Below, piece by piece: positions 12,018 to 21,587 of a stretch of 64,000 bases of DNA. The stretch spans positions 62,001 to 126,000 of the forward strand of contig NZ_WHZW01000005.1 of the NCBI RefSeq assembly GCF_010667685.1. Reading direction: 5' to 3'. Origin of the DNA: Bifidobacterium aerophilum (lineage in GTDB: Bacteria; Actinomycetota; Actinomycetes; Actinomycetales; Bifidobacteriaceae). Both the position numbers and the translations under genes were made by a program. Within the stretch, counting starts at the first letter, position 1; every line of letters starts with the position of its first letter. The notes under the pieces were generated by a model that saw nothing but the letters and a program-made list of their open reading frames with translations, searched no databases and was not told where the DNA came from.

Positions 12018-13412
12018 TCATCCGATCAGGGGGATCATGCCGACCAATGTCCATTCGCAGGCCCCTGTCTCATGAGTCGGCGCGTCGATTCGCGAGACGG
12101 GGGCCGATACGTTCAACGTGCCGCCGCGCTCGGCGATGCGGGTACGATAGCGTGCGATCCCGGTGCCGAGAGACCGGCTCACGCCGGATGGAAGATCCTT
12201 GTCGGACGACACATGGTTCGGATCGGCGGCGATCGATGCCATGTCCACAAGCGCGATCTGTACGGCATCACGGCCGATACCGATCGTGAGCACGTAGCCG
12301 CCGGCCGGATCGGCATGCTTGGCGACGTTGCCGTACAGTTCCTCGAGCAGCCCCGCTACCAGCGCGTCCTGCGCGGCATCGTCGTTCACGTTCGTGACGA
12401 TCGTCTGCCCGTCGAAACCGAGTTCCGCAAGCCGATGGTCGCCGGATCGCGCGATCGCGCGCAGTTGCGCGGCAAGAGGACAGTCCGCGTCGATGCCATG
12501 CGACGGTACGAAGGAGGGTCGCATCGCCGGCATCGCAACCGTTCCATCGGCCCGATCAGATGCCGCGCCATGAACGGACGCCTGCCCGTCGTGATCGGCT
12601 GCCGGCCAAACCCCATCGGAGGACGGCGACCGCCGCGCATCGCCTTCGATCACGCGGATGACCTGATGCGTGCGGTCAAGCGCGCCGGCCGCAACGTCGC
12701 GCAATTCGCGCAGTTCGTCGGCGCCCGGCCGCTTGCCGTCGGCGATGTCCTTGTCCAGTCTCAGGATCAGGTATGCGAGATCGTTCGACACGTAGTCGTG
12801 GATGTCCTGCGCTGCGCGGGCCCGCTGTCGGCGGTACGCGAGCTCCATGCGTTCGCTGTGCCGCTCATGGTTCCAGCGTACGGCCATGCCGCCGAGCAGG
12901 AATCCGGAGAACAGGACGACGACCGGCGCGACGCCGGACATGGCGACCACGCCGAGCAGGACATGATCGTTGGAGTCGAAGGTCCCCGACGATGATATCC
13001 AGGAGATACCGCCCTGAGTGCATATCCACACGCCCAATGCGGCGACGGCGATGGCCGTTGCCGCGCGACGATAGGCGTAGCCGAGAATGCCTATGGCGGT
13101 CAGAACGCTCAGAAGCATGGCCGACGGCATGTCGACCGCGGCGACGCTCAGTGCGATCCATGACGCCGTGACCGCGAGCGCGCCCGTCACCGGACGGAAC
13201 GCCATGAGCATCGTCGCCGCCACGACCGCGAACACGCACGTCGCGTCCACAACCGGCATGGTACCGGAGGCCAGGGCTGCCAGGGTTTCGCCGGCGCACA
13301 CCAACGCGACGACCAGCACTGCCGTCAGCAGCCATGCGTTGTCCGTCCGCCGGTCGGCGTCGGTCAGCCGTTCGAACCATTCAACCGTCATGTCCTCACC
13401 CCGCTTCCGCAT
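12018..13412 (-). CDS. NarL-type sensor histidine kinase
   Basis: 464 residues. The N-terminal half has about six hydrophobic helices (residues about 25-185) and no obvious extracellular sensor domain. A HisKA_3-type dimerisation helix follows, with the phospho-acceptor His in AAQDIHDYVSND. A long Ser/Asp-rich insertion sits before a diverged ATPase domain: N-box ELYGNVAKHAD and G-box GTGIARYRTRIAERGG are present. The ATG at 13412 lies 2 bases after the response regulator stop, so the pair is translationally coupled. A second in-frame ATG at 13391 is the alternative start. The signal is unknown. Confidence 0.83.
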   Translation of the reverse strand: MRKRGEDMTVEWFERLTDADRRTDNAWLLTAVLVVALVCAGETLAALASGTMPVVDATCVFAVVAATMLMAFRPVTGALAVTASWIALSVAAVDMPSAMLLSVLTAIGILGYAYRRAATAIAVAALGVWICTQGGISWISSSGTFDSNDHVLLGVVAMSGVAPVVVLFSGFLLGGMAVRWNHERHSERMELAYRRQRARAAQDIHDYVSNDLAYLILRLDKDIADGKRPGADELRELRDVAAGALDRTHQVIRVIEGDARRSPSSDGVWPAADHDGQASVHGAASDRADGTVAMPAMRPSFVPSHGIDADCPLAAQLRAIARSGDHRLAELGFDGQTIVTNVNDDAAQDALVAGLLEELYGNVAKHADPAGGYVLTIGIGRDAVQIALVDMASIAADPNHVSSDKDLPSGVSRSLGTGIARYRTRIAERGGTLNVSAPVSRIDAPTHETGACEWTLVGMIPLIG

Positions 13413-13414
13413 GA

Positions 13415-14152
13415 TCAGAACACATGTCGTCGCACGCAGATCGAAATCGCCTGAGCGCGGCTGCGCGCGCCGAGTTTGGCGAGCGCCCGCCGTTCGAACG
13501 TGGCGATCGTCGGCGTGCCGACGCCGAGCCGATCCGCGATCTCGCGCGTGGTCAGTCCATCCGCGTACAGCCGCAGAACGTCACGTTCCTTGGGCGACAG
13601 CGCCCCATGTCCGACGTCGTATGCCGCGTCCTCCAACAGCGTGTGTGCTTCGGCGGCGTCGAGAAACCGAGGTCCGCCCGATGCCGGGTCGGCGTCGGTT
13701 CCGGCATCGTTCGTCGCGAGTCCCTGCGCCGCCCGCCGGATCGCCACGGCCAAGCCGGCGAGGTCGGTTTTGCCGACCAGCGCCTGCATGCCGCATCGCG
13801 TCGCCTCGTCCATGAACGAATCGACCGCGTATGAGGTCACGCCGACCACACCCACGTCCGCGCGTTTGACGCGGATCGCACGGCATACCTCGGTGCCGGG
13901 AACGTCGTTCATCGACATGTCGGTCACGAGTACGTCCGGCCGTCGCGCGCGGTTCAGGCATCGGCTGATCGCCACCGCGCCGAGTTCGCACGTCCACAGA
14001 CACTCGAATCGCGCGTCCATGCGTGCGATCATGGTCGAGAGCACGGCCACCGCGTACGGGTCGTTGTCGACGATGCCGATACGGATGCGCGCGGGCGCAC
14101 CGCCGCCGTCACTGGCCGAACCGTCCGGCCGATCATCGCGGATCCCGTCCAT
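13415..14152 (-). CDS. LuxR/NarL-family response regulator
   Basis: 245 residues. The receiver domain (about 20-145) has the phospho-acceptor Asp in DVLVTDMSM and the conserved Lys in VGKTD. A LuxR-type helix-turn-helix closes the protein (LSPKERDVLRLYADGLTTREIADRLGV and downstream). ATG 14152 is chosen for its AAGGGGG ribosome site; a GTG further upstream (14266) is less likely. It is cotranscribed with the kinase and divergent from the membrane protein at 14366, a possible target. Confidence 0.88.
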   Translation of the reverse strand: MDGIRDDRPDGSASDGGGAPARIRIGIVDNDPYAVAVLSTMIARMDARFECLWTCELGAVAISRCLNRARRPDVLVTDMSMNDVPGTEVCRAIRVKRADVGVVGVTSYAVDSFMDEATRCGMQALVGKTDLAGLAVAIRRAAQGLATNDAGTDADPASGGPRFLDAAEAHTLLEDAAYDVGHGALSPKERDVLRLYADGLTTREIADRLGVGTPTIATFERRALAKLGARSRAQAISICVRRHVF

Positions 14153-14365
14153 GCACGCCCCCTTACGTATCATGCGCCTCGCGCGGCCGCATCGTCGCGC
14201 CGCGTCATACGGGCTATGACATCCATCATTCCACCGATCGCGCGTGTTCCATACTGGAATCACCACAACACGCCGAGCGGACGGGTGATCGTCGCATCGG
14301 CCAACCGATGCGAGGCCGCCGACGCCGCCCGGATTGGACGGTCATCGACCGGAAAGGAGGCCACC

Positions 14366-15511
14366 ATGACCTCGCTTTATCCCAATGCGAACCCCGCGGA
14401 GCGCGGCCGGTCCGACACGACGCTTCCACGGGCCGATGCGGCGCGGCGCACACCCCGGCCCGTGCACGGATTCGCGCAACAATGCTCATGGAACCGCGCG
14501 CATTGGATCGGCATCATCGCGCTCTTCGTCCTTCTGTCGCTGATCCTGTATTCCCGGCTCGCGACGTTCCTGCCCGAACTCGACGGACGTCCGATTCCGG
14601 ACGGCTTCACGTGGGTGCCCGTCATGACGGCGGGTTATTGGCCGGTCGGATTGGGCGTCGCGAATCTTGTTCTCGGTTCGATCCGTTCCGGCTCGCTCTC
14701 GTTTCCGTTGGTCAGCGCGCTGATGGGTCCGATCGGCTTCGGCTGGGCGCATCTGCGCATGCTCGGCTACGTCGAATACCATCGGTGGGACGACTGGCTG
14801 ACGCTGATGCGCGAACACGGCGGCGAACTGGCCGTACAGGCATTGGGCGGCTGCGTGATATTGCTGCTCGCGTATACGGCGGTGGCGTTCTGCTGTTACT
14901 CGATCGGACGGTACGGGCTGCGCAGGCTGTTTCTCGCGCCGGCCCCGACAAGCGCGAGCGGCCGTATGGTCGCGTGGGCGCGGCGTGACGCGGTGCGGTT
15001 CGGCTGCTGGCTGGCGATGGCGATCACGTACGGATTGGTGTTTGCGTTCTCGCTGATGCGCGGGCAGCTGGCGATGGCCGCGGTGCTGATGATCAATTTC
15101 GTGGTGCCGCCGGTGTTGCTGGTGACGTGCGGGGCGTACGCAAGCCGTGACGCCGCGATGTCGGCCGGACGCAGTGCACGACGGCATGGTTCCGCATCGA
15201 TCGGCGACCGCCCGATGACGTCTGACGGCCGACGGGGCAACGCTCTGCCCTCATGGCTGCGTTCGGCGCTGTTTCCCGCGGTGTGCGCGCTGATCGGCGC
15301 GGCGCTGACGTTCGTGCTGTCCGCACCGTATCAGGACATGTGCCCGGTCGGCGGGGCGTGCACGCAGGTCGGCGGATGGTATATCGACTGGGCGGCGTTG
15401 ACCGACACGGCGGCGGTTTTCCTTGTGATGTATCTCGTCGCCGGATATATCGGTTACCTCGCCGTGCTGATCGTCAGGCTGATCATGCGGGCCGTTCGCA
15501 GGGGCCGCTGA
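14366..15511 (+). CDS. Multipass membrane protein of unknown function
   Basis: 381 residues, family not recognised. A hydrophilic N-terminus (about 45 residues) is followed by roughly seven hydrophobic segments. A basic Ser/Arg-rich cytoplasmic loop lies near residues 255-295, and the protein ends in a short Arg-rich tail. ATG 14366 has a near-perfect GAAAGGAGG site. It is transcribed divergently from the adjacent two-component genes, so it may be controlled by them or supply their signal. That is inference. Confidence 0.7.
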   Translation: MTSLYPNANPAERGRSDTTLPRADAARRTPRPVHGFAQQCSWNRAHWIGIIALFVLLSLILYSRLATFLPELDGRPIPDGFTWVPVMTAGYWPVGLGVANLVLGSIRSGSLSFPLVSALMGPIGFGWAHLRMLGYVEYHRWDDWLTLMREHGGELAVQALGGCVILLLAYTAVAFCCYSIGRYGLRRLFLAPAPTSASGRMVAWARRDAVRFGCWLAMAITYGLVFAFSLMRGQLAMAAVLMINFVVPPVLLVTCGAYASRDAAMSAGRSARRHGSASIGDRPMTSDGRRGNALPSWLRSALFPAVCALIGAALTFVLSAPYQDMCPVGGACTQVGGWYIDWAALTDTAAVFLVMYLVAGYIGYLAVLIVRLIMRAVRRGR

Positions 15512-15535
15512 TCCGCAGACCTCTCCCTCCCCGGT

Positions 15536-17158
15536 TCACTGCCCGGTGGAGGGAGTGGTGCCGTTGCCGCCCGTGGAGTCGGAATCGTCCTGCGAATCGC
15601 CTTGCGAACCATTGCCATCGGACGGCGTTGCGGGATCATTCTGCTCGGAGTCCTGCGAACCGGCGCCGGCGCCGGAATCATCCGATCCCTGATCGGCTCC
15701 GGTTCCGGTGCCGTTCGTGGTGTTCTGCGGGATGATCGGCATGGTGTCCTGTGCGCCGTTGTTCTGGATGATCTGCGCGTTCAGCGCGGTGAGCGCCTCG
15801 ACGGACATGTTGACGTCGTCGCTGGCGGTCTGCAGCGCCTTGAGCGCATCCTGCAATGAAGTCATGGTCGGCTTGTCCTCCTTGAGCAGCGTGTTGGCCG
15901 TATCGATCGCCGTGAGCAGCGCGGCACGCGTGGATTCGTCGGCGACCGCTCCGGCGGTGCCGTCATACAGCGTCTGCGCGTCGGCGACGGCCGTCTGCAG
16001 CTGCTGTTTCGCCGCATTCCGGTCGGCGTCGTCCTTGGCGGTCCGGCTGACGGTCACCGCGTCGGCGGCCTTGGTCAGTGACGAGGCCAGTTCGGATGCC
16101 TTGTCGGCGGCGTCGTTCGCGTCGGCGGTCTGCGAGGTCAGCGCGGCCAGGGTCGCGTTCGCGTCGCACGAACTCACCGTACCCATGTCGTTCGCCTTGT
16201 CGACCGCGGTTTTCAGTGCCGTCACGGTGGTCGCGTCGGCCACCTGATCGGCCGTGATCTTCTGGGCGGCGGCGGTGGTTTTGAGGACGGAGGCCACCTT
16301 GTCGGCGGCGTCCTGATACCGGCTGTATGCCGACTGGCATGCGACGAGCTTGGCGGCATGGGTCTGTTCCGCCTGCCTGCCGTTCCACCAGAACACGCCG
16401 GCGACCGCCACGGCGGCAACGACGAGCGCGGCGGCGCCGGCGATCAGGAACCGGCAGTCGAAGACGAAGGAGCGGGTGTTGGCGGCATCCCCGTCCCCTC
16501 GCGACTCTTCCGGCGCGACGATGGGGCCGGTCTGCGTGATTTCGGCGAAATCCTCCGGAGAGGCCTCGATCACGTTGCTGGATCCGATGATGTCGGTCGC
16601 CGGTTCGGCGACGGCCCCTGTCTTCTTTGCCGTCCCGGCCGCATCGGTTTCGGACGAAGGGTTCAACGGCAGGCCCTGAGGGGGCGCCGGCACCGGTGGC
16701 ACCGGCGGCATGACACTGGTGCCGCCGTCCGCGATGACGGTGGTGCGAGGCCCGTCATTGACGGGAGAACCGATGATCTGAGTCGGCGCGGCGTCGGGAG
16801 CCTCCTGCGAGGCCTCGGCATCCGTTGCGTCCGGCATCGTGGCCTGGCGTGCGCCGTCCGGCGAATCCGTCGTCCAGGTTCCCGTGATCGGGGGAATGGC
16901 GATCGTGGGGATGTCGGTCAGCCTCGACGGTTCGCCCGTCTCGATGGGCGGGAACGTGAAATCGACCATGGCCCCGTCGTCGTCCGGCGAGCTCACCGCG
17001 TCGAAGGAGAGACCCTGCGCGGGCACGGACGGCGTATCGGCATGCGTGCCATCCGATGACGCGCCCGTTGTCATGTCGTTCGTTTCCTGCGTCGCATCGG
17101 CGTTCGGCTCCCATTCGTCGTTCAGCATTCCCGTCCCCGTCCGTTCGTGTCTGATCAT
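15536..17158 (-). CDS. Single-pass membrane protein with low-complexity and helical regions
   Basis: 540 residues, no family recognised. Residues 1-235 are acidic, Pro/Thr/Ser-rich and probably disordered and cytoplasmic. One membrane helix follows (about 238-258, AGAAALVVAAVAVAGVFWW region). The outer part has long Ala/Asp/Lys helices with FIVAR-like spacing (about 265-460) and a Gly/Asn/Ser/Asp-rich tail with repeated acidic Q-D-S runs. Start choice is uncertain: GTGG precedes ATG 17158, and ATG 17128 is possible. The topology resembles a cell-surface or envelope-stress protein, but no function is assigned. It ends 24 bases from the convergent gene. Confidence 0.65.
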   Translation of the reverse strand: MIRHERTGTGMLNDEWEPNADATQETNDMTTGASSDGTHADTPSVPAQGLSFDAVSSPDDDGAMVDFTFPPIETGEPSRLTDIPTIAIPPITGTWTTDSPDGARQATMPDATDAEASQEAPDAAPTQIIGSPVNDGPRTTVIADGGTSVMPPVPPVPAPPQGLPLNPSSETDAAGTAKKTGAVAEPATDIIGSSNVIEASPEDFAEITQTGPIVAPEESRGDGDAANTRSFVFDCRFLIAGAAALVVAAVAVAGVFWWNGRQAEQTHAAKLVACQSAYSRYQDAADKVASVLKTTAAAQKITADQVADATTVTALKTAVDKANDMGTVSSCDANATLAALTSQTADANDAADKASELASSLTKAADAVTVSRTAKDDADRNAAKQQLQTAVADAQTLYDGTAGAVADESTRAALLTAIDTANTLLKEDKPTMTSLQDALKALQTASDDVNMSVEALTALNAQIIQNNGAQDTMPIIPQNTTNGTGTGADQGSDDSGAGAGSQDSEQNDPATPSDGNGSQGDSQDDSDSTGGNGTTPSTGQ

Positions 17159-17266
17159 GTTCCACCACCATCATAGGGGGTGTTCGAGATCCCCGTGCCA
17201 TTCGTCCATGAGCGGCACGGCCCGTCGCCGCGACATGGCGGCGTGCCCCTCGTATGATGAAAGGTT

Positions 17267-20152
17267 ATGACCCAATCCCCCGCCCATGATGGCATCATGT
17301 TCGCCGATGAATCCAAATCCGACCTGCTCGACGACGCGCTGCGCGCCTATGCCGACCGCCGTCTCGCCTCACGCGCCGCGCTGCTTGAACGGCTGCCCGC
17401 CGTCACGCGCGTGCTCGCCGCGCTTGACGGAGACCGGCTGACCCTGATGCGGCTGGCGTATGGCACGCTGCCGGCCGATGACGTGATCGACGTCGAACCG
17501 TCCGTACTGCTGTCGTTCGCCGACCATGCGCTGATGCTGCGGCGCACGATGCCGTGGACGCGCGATCTGCCGGTCGACCTGTTCGTCCATTACGTGTTCT
17601 GGCCGCGCATCAACAACGAGGCGCTGGCCGACTGCCGGCCGACGTGCTACCGAGAGCTGGCGGATCGCGTGCGCGGTCTCGACGCCACTCAGGCGATGCT
17701 CGAGACGAACTACTGGTGCGCCGAGCACGTCACCTATCATCCGTCCGATGACCGTACGCTCAACGCGCTCGGAGCGTTGAACCTCGGCCTGGGCCGCTGC
17801 GGCGAGGAGTCGACGCTGCTGGTCACCGCGTTGCGCGCGATCGGCATTCCGGCCCGGCAGGTGTACACGCCGCGCTGGGCGCACTGCGACGACAATCACG
17901 CGTGGGTGGAGGCGTATGTGGACGGCCGTTGGCGGTTCCTCGGCGCCTGCGAGCCGGAGGAGGTTCCGGACCGCGGATGGTTCGACAAGGCGTCGACGCG
18001 TGCGATGCTCGTGCATGCGCGCGTGTTCTGCGATTTTTCCGAAGGGAACGTCGACGCGTCAGCGAGCGCCGGCGGCGACGGTTCGATGCTGTTGTGCAAC
18101 CTGACCGCGGATTATGCGCCGACGACCGACCTTGCGGTGACCGTGACGGACGGCGACGGACGGCCTGTCGCCGATGCGAATGTGGCGTTCGAGCTGTTGA
18201 ACATGGCCGAATACTATCCGATCGCGACCGCGGTCACCGACGGGCGAGGCATGGCCCGCATGACGCTCGGCAAAGGCAGCATCCGCGTGCATGTCAGCCG
18301 CGATGACGTGTTCTCCGACGTCATCGTCGACACCGCCGGCACCGATGCCGTCGCCGTCACATTGCCTGTCACCGGCAACGTCGTCGTCCCCGCCGTGTCA
18401 TCTCGACCGGGTGAAGCGAGCGGAGAGATCCTGCCGTCCCCCACGCCCGGCGTTCCGTCATGGACATCCATCGACCTCGTCGCTCCCCCGAGCGGCACGC
18501 CGCACAGCCTGCCGTTGACCGACGAGCAGCAGCGGCGCACGGTCGCGCGCCGCGCCCGGGCCGAGGCGATGCGCACCGCGCGCGTGGCCGGATTCGCCGG
18601 ACTCGTCGACGACACGACCCGCAGTGCGATCGCGGACCGGTACCAAAAGGTATCGCCCGATGCCGCCGATGTCATTCCTTCCCTGCTGACCGCCGCCGGC
18701 GCAAACGCGCCCGTCATCGCCGGTTTCCTGCTTGACGGCGATAATGCCGACACCGAGACAGGCCATGCCGACCCCGTCGTCGCCGACCGTGACCGTCTCG
18801 CGGTGCTGTCGGCGCTGAGTGTCAAGGACCTGTGCGACGTGTCGGCCGTCGCGTTGGACGACGCCGTGCGTTCCGCCGCGGCGGTGCGCGACATCACGTT
18901 GGACACCGTGCTGTCCGACGTCGCGCAAGCCGACCGGTACGATACGTACGCGCGTTACGTGCTCAATCCGCGCGTCGGCCATGAGCCGCTGGCCGGCGAC
19001 CGTGCGCGGCTGCAATCCATGCTTGCGGCCGATGCGGATACGCTGCGCGCCCAGCCGCAACTGGTCCGCCGGTATCTGCTCGATCATATCGATGCCGCAC
19101 GGTCCGGGGACGAGACGCCGGTGCCGATCTCCCCCACCGGCTTGCTGACGGCCGGCATCGGCACGCCGCGTTCGTTGGACGCCGCGTTCGTGACCGTGTG
19201 CCGCGCATTGGGCGTGCCGGCCCGGTTCGATCCGCAGACCGGCGAACCCGAGTATTTCCAAGGCGACGCGTTCCATCATCTGCCGGCAACGCATACGGAC
19301 GACGATGGCGCCGCGTCGGCCGGGCGGATGGCGACGCTCACCGTCGTCGCCCCCGCTCGCGAACTTCCCGCATACGGTACCGATTGGAGTCTCGGCCGGC
19401 TGACCGACGGCGCGCACGGCACCGATTTCACGTCGCTTGACCTATGGGAGCGACCGTGGAACGGCAACCGCATGACGTTGACGGTCGAGGCCGGACTGTA
19501 CCGGCTGATCACCACGGTGCGGTTGCCGAACGGCGGCCAGCAGACCAACGAGACGACGTTCCGGCTGGAGACCGGCGATGAGCGGACGGTGACGCTTGCC
19601 ATGCGCACGCCGAGCGAGGATGAGCTGCTGGAACATATCGCCGTCGATGATGTGACGTTCCATGGGACGACGCATGATGATGGGAACGGGATCGGGACGG
19701 ATGGTCACGAAGGTCCGGACGAGACGTGGCGCCTGTCGCAGCTGCTGCCCGATCGCGCGATCGTCGCGATTCTCGACGCGCACGGTTCGGAGCCGAGCAT
19801 CCATGTACTCGACGAGCTGATCGCGCGTCCGCATCGCGATACGCACGACACCGGCCCTGTCGGAGAGGTGTCGGCCGATATTCCGGTCGTGTTCGCCGCA
19901 TGCCCGGCCGACGCGCCGCTGAGCGCCACGCTGCGCTCGATGTTCGACGGACTCGGCGACGGCTCCCCTGCCGTATGGCGCTGCGACGAAACGACCTATG
20001 AGCGGCTGACGCGCGGAATGTACGTGGATCCGGACAAGCTGCCGATGATTCTCGTGACCCATAAGGAAGCGAACCGTATCATCGGCACCTATGCCTCCAC
20101 CGGCTACAACGTGGGATCCGTCGACCTCGCCTTCCGCCTCGCGGCCAAATAG
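17267..20152 (+). CDS. Transglutaminase-like domain protein, large
   Basis: 961 residues, no signal peptide. A transglutaminase-like Cys-protease fold covers about residues 140-260: Cys178 in GRCGEES, His211 in DDNHAWVEAYV and an acidic third residue in LGACEPE. A carboxypeptidase-regulatory or CNA-B-like beta domain follows (about 285-375). Near residues 620-680 a second module looks like the end of another transglutaminase core (CRALGVPARFDPQTGEP), but no Cys stands where the nucleophile is expected. The C-terminus (about 820-961) looks thioredoxin-like. Homologues of this layout are common in gut anaerobes, but their substrate is unknown to me. ATG 17267 follows AAAGG. Confidence 0.75.
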   Translation: MTQSPAHDGIMFADESKSDLLDDALRAYADRRLASRAALLERLPAVTRVLAALDGDRLTLMRLAYGTLPADDVIDVEPSVLLSFADHALMLRRTMPWTRDLPVDLFVHYVFWPRINNEALADCRPTCYRELADRVRGLDATQAMLETNYWCAEHVTYHPSDDRTLNALGALNLGLGRCGEESTLLVTALRAIGIPARQVYTPRWAHCDDNHAWVEAYVDGRWRFLGACEPEEVPDRGWFDKASTRAMLVHARVFCDFSEGNVDASASAGGDGSMLLCNLTADYAPTTDLAVTVTDGDGRPVADANVAFELLNMAEYYPIATAVTDGRGMARMTLGKGSIRVHVSRDDVFSDVIVDTAGTDAVAVTLPVTGNVVVPAVSSRPGEASGEILPSPTPGVPSWTSIDLVAPPSGTPHSLPLTDEQQRRTVARRARAEAMRTARVAGFAGLVDDTTRSAIADRYQKVSPDAADVIPSLLTAAGANAPVIAGFLLDGDNADTETGHADPVVADRDRLAVLSALSVKDLCDVSAVALDDAVRSAAAVRDITLDTVLSDVAQADRYDTYARYVLNPRVGHEPLAGDRARLQSMLAADADTLRAQPQLVRRYLLDHIDAARSGDETPVPISPTGLLTAGIGTPRSLDAAFVTVCRALGVPARFDPQTGEPEYFQGDAFHHLPATHTDDDGAASAGRMATLTVVAPARELPAYGTDWSLGRLTDGAHGTDFTSLDLWERPWNGNRMTLTVEAGLYRLITTVRLPNGGQQTNETTFRLETGDERTVTLAMRTPSEDELLEHIAVDDVTFHGTTHDDGNGIGTDGHEGPDETWRLSQLLPDRAIVAILDAHGSEPSIHVLDELIARPHRDTHDTGPVGEVSADIPVVFAACPADAPLSATLRSMFDGLGDGSPAVWRCDETTYERLTRGMYVDPDKLPMILVTHKEANRIIGTYASTGYNVGSVDLAFRLAAK

Positions 20153-20169
20153 CGCGTCAAGACGACGAT

Positions 20170-20204
20170 GGGCCTGTTGCGACGTTTGGCATCGCAACAG
20201 GCCC
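20170..20204. terminator. Hairpin between convergent genes (transglutaminase-like / nagA)
   Basis: A perfect 13-bp stem GGGCCTGTTGCGA/TCGCAACAGGCCC with a 9-base loop, 18 bases after the plus-strand stop. A weak T-rich tail follows. It probably serves both converging transcripts. Confidence 0.65.
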
Positions 20205-20272
20205 TGTCCGTGTCATCCGGCTTGACGCCGTCCGGATCGGTTGGTTTCCGACACGGACTGCGTCGACGCTCG

Positions 20273-21529
20273 CTACTTGAGCTTGCGTCCGGCGCACCAC
20301 ACCTCGCCGACCTGCCAAGTGGTCGGGTCGGTGAGCAGCAGGTCGGCGGCGTAGCCGGGGGCGACCAGACCGAGCGGCGCGCCGGTGACCGGGTTCGGCC
20401 GGTCGAAGCCGAACGCCTTGGCCGGGGTGAGCGTCGCCGCTTCGACGGCGGCCGGCGCGGCGATGCCGAGCTCGTTGACCGCACGCTGCACGGCGACTTC
20501 CAGCAGCAGCGTGGAGCCGGCGATGGCGCCGTTGGAGACGAGGCGGGCGTGACCGTCGACCACGTTCACGTCGAGCGCGCCCAACTTGTACGCGCCGTCG
20601 GGGCAGTCGGTGGCGGCCATCGCGTCGGTGACGAACGCGATGCGGTGCGGGGCGAAGCCGAAACCGAGCTCGACCATCGGGTTCTGCACATGGAAGCCGT
20701 CGTTGATGAGCTCGATGACGACGCGCGGATCCTCCACCGCCGCCGGGATCGGGCCGGGCTTGCGGTGGTGCAGGCCGTTCATCGCGTTGAACATGTGGGT
20801 CATGATGCCCGCACCCGCATCGAAGCCGCGCTTGGCGGTCTCGTAGTCGGCGTCGCAATGGCCGACCGCGGGCACGACGCCGGCGGCGGCGAACTGCTTG
20901 ATGGCGCTGATGCCGTGCGGCAGTTCGGGCGCGATGGTGATCTGACGGATGCATCCGTCGGCGGCTTCGAGCAGCTCGTCCACGAGTTCGGGCACCGGAT
21001 CCTTGAGGCATTCGGGATCGTGGGCGCCCTTGCGGGCCAGCGCGAGGAACGGGCCTTCGAGATGCGCGCCGAGGATGTCCGGACGCTCGTCCATCTTGGC
21101 CCGCACGTTCTTCAGGTTACGGCAGATCACGTCGACCGGATTGGTGATCAGCGACAGCACCTGACGGGTCGTGCCGTGCACGGCGTGTCCGGCGCGGGCG
21201 ATGTCGATGCCCTCCGGACCGTCGTCGAACGAATGCTCCCATGCGCCGTGCGCGTGGATGTCGACGTATCCCGGGGTGAGGATGCGGCCCTGCGCGTCGA
21301 TGATCGCATTGTCGTCGGCCGGGTCGATGCCGACCGAACGGCATGCGGATTCGAACTCCTCCTCGCCGGTGCCGGTGGCGAAGATCGTGCCGTTGGCGCA
21401 GACCACCCAGAAGTGGTCCTGCACGCCGCGCGCGTCCACCTTGCGCGCATGGTGGATGGCGACCGCCTGCGGCTCGCCGGCGAGCGCTGCCGTCACCTGT
21501 TCCACGGTCCGTTCTCGTGTTTGCGTCAT
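20273..21529 (-). CDS. nagA: N-acetylglucosamine-6-phosphate deacetylase NagA
   Basis: 418 residues. Removes acetate from GlcNAc-6-phosphate, giving glucosamine-6-phosphate for NagB. Amidohydrolase fold with the metal motif DIHAHG near residue 94, HLEGPF, the GHCDA and HMFNAMNGLHHR motifs and the catalytic Asp in FVTDAMAAT. ATG 21529 is set by an AAGGAGG site; a longer frame upstream has no support. It lies 58 bases downstream of nagB in the same operon. Confidence 0.94.
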   Translation of the reverse strand: MTQTRERTVEQVTAALAGEPQAVAIHHARKVDARGVQDHFWVVCANGTIFATGTGEEEFESACRSVGIDPADDNAIIDAQGRILTPGYVDIHAHGAWEHSFDDGPEGIDIARAGHAVHGTTRQVLSLITNPVDVICRNLKNVRAKMDERPDILGAHLEGPFLALARKGAHDPECLKDPVPELVDELLEAADGCIRQITIAPELPHGISAIKQFAAAGVVPAVGHCDADYETAKRGFDAGAGIMTHMFNAMNGLHHRKPGPIPAAVEDPRVVIELINDGFHVQNPMVELGFGFAPHRIAFVTDAMAATDCPDGAYKLGALDVNVVDGHARLVSNGAIAGSTLLLEVAVQRAVNELGIAAPAAVEAATLTPAKAFGFDRPNPVTGAPLGLVAPGYAADLLLTDPTTWQVGEVWCAGRKLK

Positions 21530-21587
21530 ATCGCGTTTCCTCCTTGACGAAACGAGCTCCCCGGTTGCGGGGAGCTCGCGGAATGGA

